The notes under the pieces were generated by a model, which was not told the origin of the DNA, searched no databases, and saw only the letters and a program-made list of their open reading frames with translations. The position numbers and the translations under genes were made by a program. From Nymphaea colorata (lineage: Eukaryota > Streptophyta > Magnoliopsida > Nymphaeales > Nymphaeaceae), in the NCBI RefSeq assembly GCF_008831285.2, contig NC_045145.1:1-64000 (forward strand): DNA of 64,000 nucleotides. Direction: 5' to 3'. Shown piece by piece: positions 23,407-35,945 of the stretch (positions within the stretch are counted from its first letter, which is position 1; each line of letters starts with the position of its first letter).

Positions 23407-23642
23407 TTACAATTAACTTTATGCCAAAGTACTTGACAATGTTAGAGTGGCAAAATGCAGCATTTTCAAAAATCAGAAAGCAGAATCCTGCGAACTACAT
23501 AAGGAGTCAAGAAGAGCAATCTTGCTCTCTGTCTCCCTCTTGGGTAACATGTCTATTTTTATTTTTCTTTAGTCCATGTCTTAATTGATGAAGTTTCTTC
23601 AAGAATTCGTGTGGCATCTTTGGATTTTCATACCCTCTTGTT

Positions 23643-23924
23643 GGAAAATTGGTCTCATTTCATACCCTCTTGTTGGGTTTTCCTAGGGTAAAAAGGCATG
23701 TCCTGGAGAGTTCCATTTGTTTGTTAGGAAATGGAATTAATTCCTGTTGCGACTTGAAGAATTAAGAGTTTTCAGTGGATGCAGGAAAATTGGTCTCATT
23801 TCATACCCTCTTGTTGGGTTTTCCTAGGGTAAAAAGGCATGTCTTGGAGAGTTCCATTTGTTTGTTAGGAAATGGAATTAATTCCTGTTGCGACTTGAAG
23901 AATTAAGAGTTTTTAGTGGAAAGA
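23643..23924 (+). repeat. Tandem duplication, unit 141 bp
   Basis: GGAAAATTGGTCTC starts at 23643 and again at 23784, with near-perfect identity across both units. The homologous place in the right copy of the larger duplication (about 26275-26410) has a single unit, so this doubling came later. Confidence 0.92.
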
Positions 23925-24205
23925 TAAGCTTCTTAAATGTGTTTGCCAAGTGTAGTTTCCTAAAAGACGATTTCAGTTTTGATACTTGAGTTATTTCTTT
24001 TTGTATAAAAAGTTTGTGCGTTCTACAGATGTGCCAAACACATGAATATTGAGCTGCAACCATGGGAAGATTGTATTTTATGGTTATGGTATATTAAAGG
24101 TAAAATACTTAGCCATCAGTGTTTAACCACCGATAATATTCTCATGTGTAACTGATTTATTAGCAAGTAGCTTATGATGCAGACTGTTTACAAGTGGTTG
24201 TTTAC

Positions 24206-25360
24206 TGTTTAAGCGATTGTGCTTTCAATGCCCAAAGACTAAAATATCACCTCTTCTTTTCTCTTTGACTTTCTCTCTCACTTTTCTCTTGGAAAAATCA
24301 AATGGTCACGTGCCTACCAATTTCTCTCTTTCTAAATCAGCCTTTTTTTCATTTTTTTCCAAGATATTAGGCTATTTTCCATTTTTTTTAACGGCCAAAG
24401 ACTAAAACATCACCTTTTTCTCTCTTTGAATTTCTCTCAAACTTTTATCCTTGAAAAATCAAATGGTCAGTTACGTACCAATTTCACTCTCTCCCTCTCT
24501 CTCTCTGTGTGTGTGTGTATATATATATGTATGGAAAAAGCAGAGAGGGAAAAAGAGAATGAAATCAATTTCGAGTTCTTTTAATATGAAAATTTGATTG
24601 TATTCTTCTTTCACTCAGCATCCTCCTTTCTATATCAAAATTAAACAAAGAGACAAAAGGAATGGATACCAATAAGAATAACTTATGAGAATTAGTGGAA
24701 GAGTGGCCTGCTGATAGTTTTCATTCATTTGGCTTTTTTTGTAAAAGCAGCCACATAGATGTGTTTGAAATGTTTTAAGAAAATGTTGAGTGTTTAGTTG
24801 TATAAATTAATTTATAACTTGAAAAGGCTACATATTTTTTTATTCTTATAAATCTTGATCTATTGCATTGGACGTTGGTGATTTCTTTATCTTGTAAGAT
24901 TGGAAATTCCAGACTTCGAGTGCTTATTTTACTCACTAAATAAATGGCCCTATTTTTGCAATACAGAAGAGTTTTGACAAAATATAACTATAAAATTTTT
25001 AAACTAAAGCAAGTACCTGTTAAGCAGTCGGTGGGCAAAAGAAGGGTTTCTATTAAGAAATTGAAAATGTGAAGGCACTTTTCAAAATTACAGCAAGTTA
25101 TCAAGGACGAAGTGAAAATTTTCTATAATAACCCCGCCAACCGCGAAGGTTCTCTCAAAAATTTCCTGCCAAAAGCAAGAAGCCGGGAAGAGAGAGAGAG
25201 AGAGCACTGACACATAGACCTGGGCGGCAGGCTGAGCCACCGCGGGGTACCTGGGACCCAGGCCAGCTGACACAAGTGGCCTTGCTGATTAGTAATTTTT
25301 TTTGCCGGTCTTGTTTTTAAAATTATTTTGAGAGCTTGAGATTGATTGAAACTTAGGTAC
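24206..25360. other. No gene; imperfect tandem repeat and microsatellite
   Basis: About 24232-24400 and 24402-24500 repeat the same pattern (CCAAAGACTAAAA, ATCACCT and AAATCAAATGGTCA in both). A CT/GT/AT microsatellite lies at about 24487-24528 and a GA run at about 25191-25203. Short frames elsewhere carry no recognisable domain. Confidence 0.6.
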
Positions 25361-26748
25361 TGATCGTATTTGATGTGTATGAATTTAGTTCTTTCTTGCT
25401 CTTCTTTTGCGGTGTCCTTCATTCTCAATCGACTGATTGTTTTGATAAGCCTAGTAGTTGTTTCTTGCTTGATATTTTTCGAGAAACTCTATTGAAGAAT
25501 GTTTGAGATTTCTAGGTCCGTTGGGCTTCAGATGACTGGATTTGTGGAAGACCATTCAGTATGGCCATGGATTGGATGTATTCATGATTGTTTTGTTCCT
25601 TCTCGTTCTCATTTCTTGGACATGAAAAAATTTTTCCAACTTCGTCTGTTTTGGTGTGTAACTCTGGGATTTCTGGTTGGATTGTTGGTTTCGGTGATAG
25701 AGTTGCTGGAAGATCGTTTAGTGTGCGATGCATTAGAATTTTCAAATTTTCCTTTGGATTCACACTCTTGAATTCGTTGATGTTGTCTGTTTTTGTTATA
25801 GCTTTGTGCATTGTTTGTGCCATCTTCCATGGATTGATCACTCATCACTAGTTCAATATGTTTGTTCAGGAGAGGACCGTTTGTCCTGATAACGTCATGT
25901 CTTGTGATCTGTTCCTTTGACCATTTTGTTTGACAATCTTCTTAGGGCCGGCAGTGAATATCTGCAACTTTCTGCTCTCTCTCTTTCTCTCTCTCTCTGA
26001 AATTTCTCCCAGTTCACCTTGCTGATTTTAGTGCTTATCTACTACTTAGTGGGCAAGAATGTGACAATTCCAAAATGGCAAGAAAGCAACATTTTTAGAT
26101 AGATGAAGGCAGAAACCCGGAAAATACTTAAGGAGTCAAGAAGAGCAATCTTGCTCTCCGTCTTACTCAATGTAAACCTTCTCTATGTTTATTTTTCTTT
26201 AGTTCTTGTCATAATTGAAGTTTTTTAAAGAATTCATATGGCATCTGTGGGTTTTCCTTGGCATTTTATGAACTTTATAAAATTTGTCTAATTGCTAACC
26301 CTCCTTTTGGTTTTCCTTAGGGTAAAAAAGGGTGTTTCGGACATTTATTTGTTATGAGATAGAATTAATCTTGTTGACACTTGAGAATTAGGAGTTTTCA
26401 GTGGATAGGTAAGCTACTTAAATGTATTTGCTGAAATGCCGGTTCCTGATTTCAGTTTTGATATTTGAGTTATTACTTTACTAGAAAACGTTTTTCAATC
26501 GTACAACTGTGGCAAATAATTGAATATTGAGCTGCAATCATGGCAAACTGTCCTTTATGGTTATGGTATGTTAAATGCAAATACTTGGTCACCAGTGTTT
26601 AAACAAACAGAATGTTCTCATGTGGCAACTGATTTATTATCTAATAGCTTATGATGCGGACACTTTGTTTTTGTTGTCATCATTTTCAACGAATGTGTGA
26701 GCAATACCATTTTATGAAGGCATTGCAAGTGGATTTTTACTGTTTTGG
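25361..26748 (+). repeat. Segmental duplication, right copy (no copia insertion)
   Basis: It matches the left copy at 17350-18051 plus 23407-24205. At about 26027-26035 the sequence passes TTTTAGTGCTTAT where the left copy has TTTCAGGC, the copia, then CAGGCTTAC: the empty site. A piece of about 70 bases near 26665-26730 is absent from the left copy. Confidence 0.85.
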
Positions 26749-28300
26749 CAAAATATAAATATAGATCCTGTATATAACTTCTTTCTTGAAATGGTTGATC
26801 CCTCCCTGCACTTGTTGAGCATGCAAAAACCATTTTGAATTCTAATTAGATTGTTAATTTCTTTTTCTATTATGAAATCAAGATCACAATTTTTACCACA
26901 TCTACGTCTTGATACGACGTCCCAACAACCAAATAGATACACCCTTTGCTGACCAGGGAAACAACCTTTGTTCAAGGCATCTTATGGGGGTTTTCCTTTT
27001 CACATATGAGGAACTCTGGTCATTTCACATTCACAACATCAGTTCCCACTTACTCCTCTTCCCTTTCCTAGCCGCTCTTCTTCTCGGACCTCTCCTCCCC
27101 GCCCCATCTGGTGGGCACCACGGCCAGCTGCTCCTCCCATCTGCCAGAGTAGTACTTGCTCTACTGATCAACCTTGCATTGAGTTGGAACGACCAAGTTC
27201 GCCATCGACAAGATGACTTCCCGGCCTTTGATCAGCTTGGCATTTTATTGGTGGTTGATTTGCATCCCAACCTTCGCTCTTAACACTTTCTTGTTAAACA
27301 AAAGTGCCTTTTGGTTCTTGGTCCATATTTATCAGCTTATCAAGTAATATTACTAACCCAAATCATGAGCTTTTTCTTGGAGAGAAAATAATTAATTTCA
27401 GACCATCGCATTTCAAACACTTGTGAATAGTTTGCCAAAAAAACGGTACCAAATTGGTCAATCTCCATGAGAATTGAAAAGGAATGAATATTAAAAGTAA
27501 TTGGGAAATGATAATATAAAACAAGAATTGCACTATTTAGAATGAAGTAATTTTCATCTCAGATGTATATATATATTTTTCCTATTTTGTAATTTTTTAA
27601 TTAAGACAGGTGTGTTCCTCCTAGATGCACCCATAATCATTAATTTTGGTCTTCTTATTTTCAATCATTGCTTAGTACTAAATTGTAGCATCAAAATGAC
27701 AAAAGAGGGGCTTGGCCCAGCCCAGTTAAATTTTAATCAAAAAAATATATCAGAAAAATATTATATGTATGCATTTATTTATTTAAAATTAATTAAAAAT
27801 TGTCAAGCCTGGCCAAGCTGGGTGCCCACTTCTATCTACACATAATGTGTGTGCCATTATTGCATTTTACTTCTTGATTTTGTTACATTACTTGGCGGTT
27901 GATTTCTAGAATAAGTCTATGTTGTTATCCCCACCTGTTTGATTGTCACATCGAGATTGGGTGTTTTTGAAGCCGACGCTGTGTCAAAACAATAATTTGA
28001 TCAAGACCATATGTTACTATGTTCTTGCTTTTTCAGTACCATAAGGAAAGCTTGAATTTTGGACGACAAAGCCTTGCTTCGAATTGCTTTTGGTGATTTT
28101 TCAGATGCTGCCTAATGAAAAGTGAGCTTATTTTTATTGAAAAAAAATGTGATAAACCATGTACTTTAATACAAGAATATGTTGTTATAGCCGCAAAATC
28201 GTCTGCAAATATGATTGAACAAACCAGCAGACTTCATATATACGTCATCCATCCTCTACATATATGACAATAAAACAAACCTCATTTAAGGCTGGATTTT
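26749..28300. other. No supported gene
   Basis: A 124-codon plus-strand frame at 26909-27283 is hydrophobic and Leu/Pro-rich without domain motifs; it crosses a local GC-rich patch and is probably chance. At about 27703-27834 a short AT-rich piece is bounded by GC-rich ends (GGGGCTTGGCCCAG and CCAAGCTGGGTGCCCAC). It resembles the hAT-type small element at 61247-61483, but no target duplication was found. Confidence 0.35.
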
Positions 28301-28539
28301 ACTCTGAACGTGTCATACTAACGTCCGAGCCTAGCAAGAAGTTGAAATATGTTTATATTGACCAATCCGTAACATGTCGGAACCGCGGGAGGGAAGCGTT
28401 CCATGTCCCAAGCACGGAATTGGAATGAACTTCGTGTCCGAACCACGGTTGATCTATTTCACTTATTATCGGTGCTTCCATGGCATTCTCTTATTGTCCG
28501 ATTCCAGCGCTGCAAACTCTCTGCTCAATACCACATGAT

Positions 28540-28761
28540 GTAAGAGTGGTTTAATAGAGGTGGAAAATTTATGAGGATCTATCCCTACTCACCTTTGGTA
28601 TTCTGAGTTTGTGCTCATCGACCGTGGTCATTGGCTGAGGAGGTCATTTGTTTTCATTATTCTCTTTGTGCACTATGGTAGGAACCAGTATAAGTCTTAT
28701 ATATATTTTTATGCTTGAGCATGTGCATTTGAAGGCTAGTATTACTTCAAAACTCCAACAA
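28540..28761 (+). repeat. Probable 3' part of a second copia LTR
   Basis: The LTR end is inferred from ACTTCAAAACTCCAACA directly before a primer-binding-site-like sequence, a common ending of plant copia LTRs. The left border is not visible; 28540 is a guess. It precedes the copia gag-pol remains at 29630-31790 in the same orientation. Confidence 0.4.
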
Positions 28762-28775
28762 TTGGTATTAAAGAC
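28762..28775 (+). other. Primer binding site of the second copia element
   Basis: TTGGTATTAAAGAC resembles TTGGTATCAGAGC-type sites with a few substitutions. It is supported by the copia remains downstream. Confidence 0.5.
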
Positions 28776-28919
28776 AAGTTCTACACTCCTGTGTATCATG
28801 TACTGTTTGTTTGTGATTGAGAGAGAGGACGGCAGATTGTCACCGGCCATTTTTATGTACTGTTTGTTTGTTATTGCACATTCTCTGTCTCTGCATTCCC
28901 TCTCTCTCTTGTAACTCTT

Positions 28920-29440
28920 TAGTATTTTAAAAATAAAATAAGAAGGGTTGCTAGCGAGGGGCTCTGTCCCCTCCACCGGCAGCATCCGGCAAACCCCTAT
29001 TCAGGTATACGAGAAAGAGACATAGATGGAAGGCTGTTGGGCCCTCCCTGAAGCAAATCAAAGGAGCGCGGAAGCCCTTCTCTCTATCACCGATGGAAAC
29101 CACCGACGAAAAAGGAGGGCGTGGCCACCAAGTGGCAGGCCTGCCTTTTTCTTTTCCCGTCAATAGCAGTGCCTCCTTCTGGACGAGAGGGAGAGAAGCA
29201 GATGAGGAACACATACCCAGGCAGCCTCGCGTCTCTTTGCCTTGCAGCAGCACCAGCAGAACAGACCCCGTCAGGGGCCTGGTCCATTGTGAAAAAGACG
29301 ACAAAATGGGGAGGGCCCTTCCTATCATAATGGAGAAGGGGAGGGCTTTTGCCCACCCTTCCGACAGCATAGGGGAGTAAAGTGCATTGTTATGTTGTGG
29401 TTTATCACCAAAGTGAGGCCGCAATGGCCTCTCACACTTG
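28920..29440. other. GC-rich island, unidentified insertion
   Basis: Base composition jumps here against flanks that are mostly A and T. The longest frame is on the minus strand (157 codons, 28951-29424), but overlapping long frames also exist in the other frames, as expected from GC-rich DNA, and none shows a known domain. It lies between the primer binding site and gag of the second copia element, so it is probably an inserted foreign segment or an unusual leader. Confidence 0.4.
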
Positions 29441-29629
29441 CTTAGGAAAAAAAAATATAAAGGGCCTTATTATTATATTTGTTATTTCATTGTATTGATC
29501 AAGCATGAATGGTCACTATATCTTTTGTCACTTGCATTGCCTAATTCTGTTATTTTTTATAGCTCAAGTAATATTCTCATTTTTGATGGATCTAATTCTA
29601 CTAAAAAGAAATTGTCCTGTTGACATTAG

Positions 29630-31790
29630 GATATATGGATCTATACCTAACACTTCATGTGAATGAGTGTGCCTTTTTAACTAATAAAAAGACAACACAT
29701 GAGAAAGCAATCTTTGAAAAGTGTGAGCGATCTAATCACCTTCGCTTGCTGCTTCTGTAGTCTAGAGTTGCTAACTCCTTTGGTCCTCTTAGCTCACTTG
29801 ATTCTATCATTTCCACCTGCCGAATAAGGTCCTTTCAACATCTCTTACAACATGCATAATGATGGATAGACATTCAATGGTTTGATGTCCAAGTGTGTTG
29901 AGGAAGAAGAGAGATTGAAGAGTGAGAATATGCATAGTGCACATGTGGCTTCTTATAAAAGTCAACATAAAATCGGACCAAATAAGAATGTCATAAAGAA
30001 AAAGGCTAAAAAGTCCGCTACATGAACGTCTAACCAATCTACTATCAGCCTCAAAAGATGTCTCTTCTATGAAGTGCTTCTTCTGTAAGAAGAAATGACA
30101 TAAAAAGACAAATTGTGAAAAGTATGTGAACTGTTGGCTAGGAAAGATAATTTATCATTAATTTCTCATGAATGTAACTTGATTAATATTCCAGTTAATA
30201 ACTGGTGGGTTAATTCGAGTGACACTGTGTATATTGCCGATACATTGCAGGCTTTTATGAACAAAAGGGAGCCAATGGAACATAAGAGAGTACTTTCTTC
30301 GAAAACAAATGCATTCGCATGTCAAGGCCATTGGGACTTGAAGGTGATGCAAGAGAGTGGTTCTCTTTTAAACTTAAGTGGATACATTTTATGTATCATC
30401 TTATAGCAGAAACCTTGTTTCTATTTTTTGACTAGATAAACTTGGATACTGTTTTAATTTGAAAATTCAAAATTATTTATTTAGAAGATTCAATCTGGAT
30501 TGGTTATACATGTTTGACTGATTAACTACGATCCATGAGTCTCTATCTTGTGGCAATATATCAATTGGTAATAAATGTGGCATGTTGAATGAAATTCTAT
30601 ATGTTTTGGCACTATCGCTTAGGACATATTAAGTATAAGCAGAGTAACACATACAAGAAATGTGCTAAAATGAGCAACAACAAAGTAGAAGTTATTCATA
30701 CAGATGTATGCAGACCATTTGCCCTATGTTATATAGGCGAAAAGTATTTTGTCACTTTTATTGACTGTTACTGCTAATTTATCTCTACCTTTTTTTGAGA
30801 AATTGGAAGTCTATTAAGCTTTGAAAGACTTTAAGAATGAGGCCGAAAAACAAAATGGAGAAGTAATGCAAGTGTTTGATCAGATAGAGGTGGTGAGTAC
30901 TATGGACGTTGTACTGTGATGGGGTAACAGAGGGACCTTTAGCATGTTTTCTCAATGAAGAAGGCATTGTACCTCAGTGCACTATATCTGCTAGTGCATA
31001 TTAGAATGGTACAACTGAAAGAGGAAATCATATGCTTAAAGAGATGGTTCATGCTATGTTGAATTATTCACCACTCTTTGTTGTGTTGTGGAGTGAGGCT
31101 TTTAAAGATAGCAGCACACAATTTGAATAACGTACCTGCTAAAGTTGTTTCTAAAGCTCCTTATAGTTATTGGCAGGCAGAAAGCCTCCACTATTATATA
31201 TACACATTTGAAGTTATCCAGCAGGAGCCAAATTATATAACCCTCACATAAAGGCTTTTGACCCTATAACAATTAGTAACTTCTTCATTGGTTATCCAGA
31301 AAGGTCAAAAGGTTACATATTTTATTGTTCATGTCATTGACAATAAGATTTGCTATTCATCTAGATTATGTGCACTTATAGGAGCCCAATGATTTCATAG
31401 ATGATGATGATCTGATAATCACCTTTATGGAAACTATTGAGTGTATGCAATCTGCACATTGGATAGAAGCCATAAAAGAAGAGTTAAACTCTACGGCTAA
31501 AACTCAAGTGTGGGACCTTGTCGCTCTATCTAAAATAGTCAAACACATATGATGTAAATAGGTATTTAAGACTGAAAAAACTCTAATGACAAAATTAATA
31601 GGTACAAGGCAATGATGGTTGCTAAAAGGCTTCACTCAAATGGATGGCATTTACTATAATGAGACATTTCAACTAAGAAGTCAATGAATGAAGTTTATTT
31701 TAATTTCAAAACTATTTTGACTTAGAGCTACATCAAATGGATGTAAACATTAAATGGTGATTTACATGAAGATGGGATGGAGAATTGTTC
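29630..31790 (+). pseudogene. Second Ty1/copia gag-pol remnant, heavily decayed
   Basis: Gag remains start near 29640 (NECAFLTNKKTTHEKA). At about 30070 a zinc knuckle CFFCKKK is followed by a stop and HKKTNC. The protease region reads NNWWVNSSDTVYIADTLQAF at about 30198-30257, where the usual D-S-G triad is lost. Integrase pieces follow: MSNNKVEVIHTDVCRPF and YFVTFIDC at 30690-30775, NEAEKQNGEV near 30840, and ISNFFIGYPERSKGYIFYC near 31275. Reverse transcriptase onset (VWDLVALSKIVK, then KGFTQMDGIYYNETF) is at 31510-31660. Everything after ELHQMDVN-like sequence near 31740 is missing. Stops and shifts are frequent, so this copy looks older than the one at 18052. Confidence 0.85.
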
Positions 31791-31799
31791 TCTTATTAA

Positions 31800-32180
31800 C
31801 CGTATCAACTTTTTCAGATATTCATATACTTGGATTCAAATCCAGATTTTAATATGAATGAATGAAATGTTGTATTCAAATCCGAATCCCAAATCAAATT
31901 TCAAAATTCAAATCTAATTTGAATCCGATTTATATATTCATGTCTCAGTATGAATCCAATTTTGGTTGATTTTCATATTGTGAGAGCATCGAATATAGGT
32001 TTTTTGTTTAAAACTAAATACGAATTTGAATTCAATTGGATATTTATGTATATCTAAATGTGAATTTGATCCAATATTATTTCTTAAATCTGAACTGATC
32101 TGATTTTTGAATGAAATATTAAATTTTTTCTTCTTCTGATCTTTTCGAAACAATTCTGTCAGATATCTGATTCAAGGCTG
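31800..32180 (+). repeat. Dispersed AT-rich repeat rich in GAATCCAATTT-type motifs, copy 1
   Basis: The block is full of variations on ATTCAAATCCGAATCC. It shares ordered landmarks with 59640-60030: a TTTCTTAAATCTGAA block, then a (A/C)TTTTTGAT/ATGAA..ATATTAAAT block. Clean ends are not visible in this copy. Confidence 0.6.
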
Positions 32181-32269
32181 ATATATTCATGGCATCCTTA
32201 ATTGGAAGCCTCCCTCCTCCAACATGTTCACCATTATAAATAGGGGACAAGCCCATTCGGGTGTGTGAA

Positions 32270-32430
32270 AGTGGATATGGTTGTACAACAAGTCAAGCGA
32301 ACTCAAGCTCGACTGAAACTCACTCAGTAAACCTCGATTTGAGCTCGACTTATTTGCTAAAACAGTCCATTTCCGGAATATAAAAAAGTTCAGTTCAAGT
32401 TACATGAACTCAACTCAATTAAACTTTATA
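32270..32430. repeat. GAGCTCGA-rich fragment
   Basis: AACTCAAGCTCGACTGAAAC, then GAGCTCGACTTATTTG, resemble the blocks at 14195-14430 and 17220-17345. No termini are seen. Confidence 0.4.
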
Positions 32431-33449
32431 ACTCAATAAATTTTTTAGGTTTCATATAATCTTTTATATATTTAAAAGCATTACCAATTATTCTTGCTCA
32501 AATTTTCTATACCACCCCAATGATGAGCACTAGGAGCCTAATCTTCTAACTGCAAAAATTGATTAGTTATTAGTATGACTACCTTTTCTAACAGATCTTG
32601 AAATTAAACATAATTTTCTTTCATTAGTAATATGACCACCTTACAATCTCTTAATATGAATTTGTCAATGTTGCCTATTGAAATTAGTATAGGTTACAAT
32701 CTTAGGGCATGCCGTATCTATGCATTGGCCTCTTAAATTTGTTTATAAATGCATACTAAAAAATGTTTTGGTACAATAATAGCAACCTTAGTGTTTGCTA
32801 AATGTAAACAGTAATTTTAAATGTAAACATAAAATCTCACAAAGGTAAGTAAAAATAGCGCAATAAGACAACGTTGATGATGAAAATGAAAATAAAAGTG
32901 ATACCTAGGTAGAAAATGAAGGATTTTCTTGATATGGGTATGGGAATTGTACCATTAATGGGGTAAATCGGCTCTAATTGATCCATATATATATGTATAT
33001 AGCTATGTTGAGCTTTTTCTACATTTTTGTATTTAAAAATTCTCATGAACTAACAATTAATAAAAAGACAAATTAGAAGAGGTTACCAACCACAATATGT
33101 GGTTCTGTCATTTTGGCAGGACCAGCCAATGTGATTATATAGTGTGAGGAATAACTGGTCAAAGTGAAAAAACAAATTTGAAGAGGTTACCAACCACAAT
33201 ATGGTTTTGACTGGGATTTCCTTAGGATAATAGTTTTTTTCTTTTTTCGAGCACACCTTTTACCTTCGCTCATCAAGCCATGCCTGAACAAGATGATGAT
33301 GACACACATAAGTCACATTTTGAGCACTCAAGCGCATTTTTGGGGCTTGGAGCCTTCCTAAACGGATGTTGAAATAAAAAATTTCATTGAAGACATCATT
33401 CATTCATATATATTGCATGGTATGTGATATTTTAGGACCAGAGGTGCAA
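32431..33449. other. No gene seen
   Basis: AT-rich DNA. A 33 bp piece around GAAGAGGTTACCAACCACAA is repeated at about 33076 and 33180. Confidence 0.5.
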
Positions 33450-35945
33450 TTCCTGTGCCACATAGAGCCTTTGTGCTCCAGAACAACAGAAAAGGGCATA
33501 AATGAATAAAAAAATGTTCATTGTTACTATCCCCAGGTGGACTCTGTTTCACTAAGGAAGAAGATAACCCTAGAGTGCAAAATCTCTTCTTCAGCCAAAT
33601 CTGCTACTTCTCTGTCATCAGGTGGGGTCAGTTGATAATGAACTCCTGTAGGTGTAGTACGAGCAACAAAAGGAAAAAGAAAAAAAGAACTGATCCGGCA
33701 TCTGCCAGATCAACAAGAAACAAGAAAGGGGAAAACTGATCGAAAAAGGAATAAAAAAATGACGCACCGGATTTCGCCTTAGGACACCCTCAGAGCAAGA
33801 AATGAAGAAGAAACTTGAGGAAGAGAGAGAAAGAAAAATTAATACCTGTTGTTGTTGGGTTTTTACTGCTGCTGTTCAAGCTCTGGTTGCTCACCGATCG
33901 CCATAGATGGCTGGTGACACTAGACGCTTCCAGCTGCTCAACGTAAAATCCTCAAAAATAGAAGGGGACAAACAATATTCAAGAGAGTGAGGAGAGATAA
34001 AATGAGAGAAGGAAATGGAAAAGAAGTCAACAAAGAGCCACTTATACCTGTATGGGAAATTTGACATTGACCCATTGTTTTGTACACAATTCCAATGAAA
34101 AGCCATTTATTTTTTTCAATTATTAACATGCAATCTTTTGGGTTTCAGTAGAGGTCAGGTTGACCCGTTCTTTATGAAAAATTAAATGCTGGACCTAATC
34201 AGGGAAGACTTTAGTTGCTTAGAGTAAAGTAAAGACGATTTGTTCATAATCCCTTATACATGCAGCTGCGGCTTGCATTACAGATCGTGCTCCTCCATCA
34301 AAAATTCTTCATAATGTAACAATTGCATTATAGAATGTAGCTGCATGTGTATACATCAATCATACAGATCTATCTCACTTACAAAAAGTCCAGTAGAAGC
34401 CGTACATTGGATTTAAAAACAGTTCAACACTTGTTTTTTTTAAAAAAAATTAAACCTAAAAAAAGTAACATATGTATGTCTTCCCAGCCACTATGTGCAT
34501 CTCAATGTATTTAGATCTAAGAATCCACACCAGTAATGTTTTCAATGTTTACAATGACTGCTCCACCAATTAAATGGGAAAAATAAGAGGGAACTCCTTT
34601 TGAAAAACACCAAATGTCCAACTTTTCCTTCTTTTTTCAAACAAACACTTGATCTTGTCAAAAGTATTAAAGTAATCATCCAAATGATGAAATTGACCCA
34701 TCAAATTGAAAATATTGTCAAGAAAATAGAATTAAAAAGGAAAAACTGCTAATTAATGGCTCCGGTACAAACTCCAAAGTTATCTAGATCAAGATTGTGG
34801 GGATAAGTTTAAGTAGAAAGATGTAACTCACAAATAGCTTTATATATGTAAAAGGTATTCTGAACTGACAACCAATATGAGCTATTAAGTTGATCCAAGT
34901 TGAACAGTATGGTCTCAAAAATGTCAATGGTTGATATATATAAAAATGTATGTCAGGGTTTTTGATGTGGCAACATGCAGGATTGATTATGGAATTCTGC
35001 CCATAAGGCAAAGATTTTTGTGGAGACATCTCAAAGATAAAAATTAAGGATGTAGAAGATATACTTATCAGAATCATTCACAAACACCAAAACTGAGGAC
35101 ATTTTTCCTTAACTAAAATTAATTTTAAGACTCCTACTTGGATAAAAATAAAACAAAAAAATTAGTCAACATGTAAAAGTAGGCCAAAGAATGAGCAAAC
35201 ATGTAAAACTAATCAGAAGGTGGATATTAAAACCACCCAAAAGGTTCTATAAGTTGTAGTTCATGTATGAAATCTGGGAACATCCTAAATGGTGAAATTG
35301 AGTTCTTTTCTTTTTGTTGGCAATGTTCTGCTTCAATTGAAGGTGCCATGATTTATTGATATATATATTCACATTTTGATAGAGGGAAAATGTAATGGCG
35401 AAAGCAACAAAATACATTACTTTTCAGGGTTGATTTCATCTTTCCAACAATGTCTTTCCTCCTTAAACAAAAATGTGGCTGCATTTTCCCCAAGTGCAAT
35501 GACTTGTAAGGAATGGATCTCGTGAGACATATCTTTGATTGATTGGAACTGGAACTTGCTCGATGAGAGGTGCGCATCCTTATCTATACTAGAGATTTAG
35601 TGGCTGGTATATGTGCCCTACAGCAGTGATTTTGTTGCCGCTAAATCCATGTATACCAGTGATGTTTAACATTGCTTCAAGTCTTCACCGCTATAGACCT
35701 ACAATGGTAGTTTTTTCCACCGTATATCTTGCTCTAACCAGTATTGGAGACACTGAGAGCCCGCCCCTTCAGCTGCATGCTTATCTTATCGCTCAAGTGT
35801 CCCTCCCTCTCTGTTTTATGATTAACACTTGTATCTTTTCTACAAGTTAGCTATGTTTTTATTTTAATTTACTTTTCTCTCAACAATATGGTAGAATTTA
35901 ACTAATGGTGGATTTAACAATGGTTGTATGTCAAATTAAACCATG
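33450..35945 (+). repeat. Direct duplication, copy 1 (about 2.5 kb)
   Basis: It matches 42530-45310 in the same orientation through ordered blocks: TCATCAGGTGGGGTCAGTTG, ATGGCTGG beside a CGCCAT, CAAGAGAGTGAGGAGAG, TTTTTGATGTGGCAACATGC, TTGATTTCATCTTTCCAAC/CGATG and TAACCA(G)TA-type ends. On the minus strand both copies keep ATGGCGAT(C/T)G immediately before GTGAGC, which could be a short first exon and splice donor (33904-33895 here). No longer reading frame is conserved between the copies. Confidence 0.85.

Larger units (their letters stand above)
17350..24205 (+). repeat. Segmental duplication, left copy (split by copia element)
   Basis: The parts 17350-18051 and 23407-24205 together match 25361-26748 in the same order and orientation. 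Examples are the shared GATAACGTCAT stretch and AGGAGTCAAGAAGAGCAATC in both right-hand parts. The copia insertion separates the two halves. The left copy has an open frame of 141 codons at 17463-17888, but the right copy has frameshifts in the same interval and neither shows a known domain, so I treat the duplicated DNA as non-coding or dead. Confidence 0.85.

Noticed and set aside
26909-27283. 124-codon plus-strand frame as a secreted or membrane protein
   Set aside because: Composition is driven by a short CT/GC-rich patch. No domain or supporting exon structure was seen.
28951-29424. 157-codon minus-strand frame as a gene
   Set aside because: It lies in a GC-rich island where several frames on both strands are open at once; there is no motif, and it overlaps the leader region of a copia remnant.
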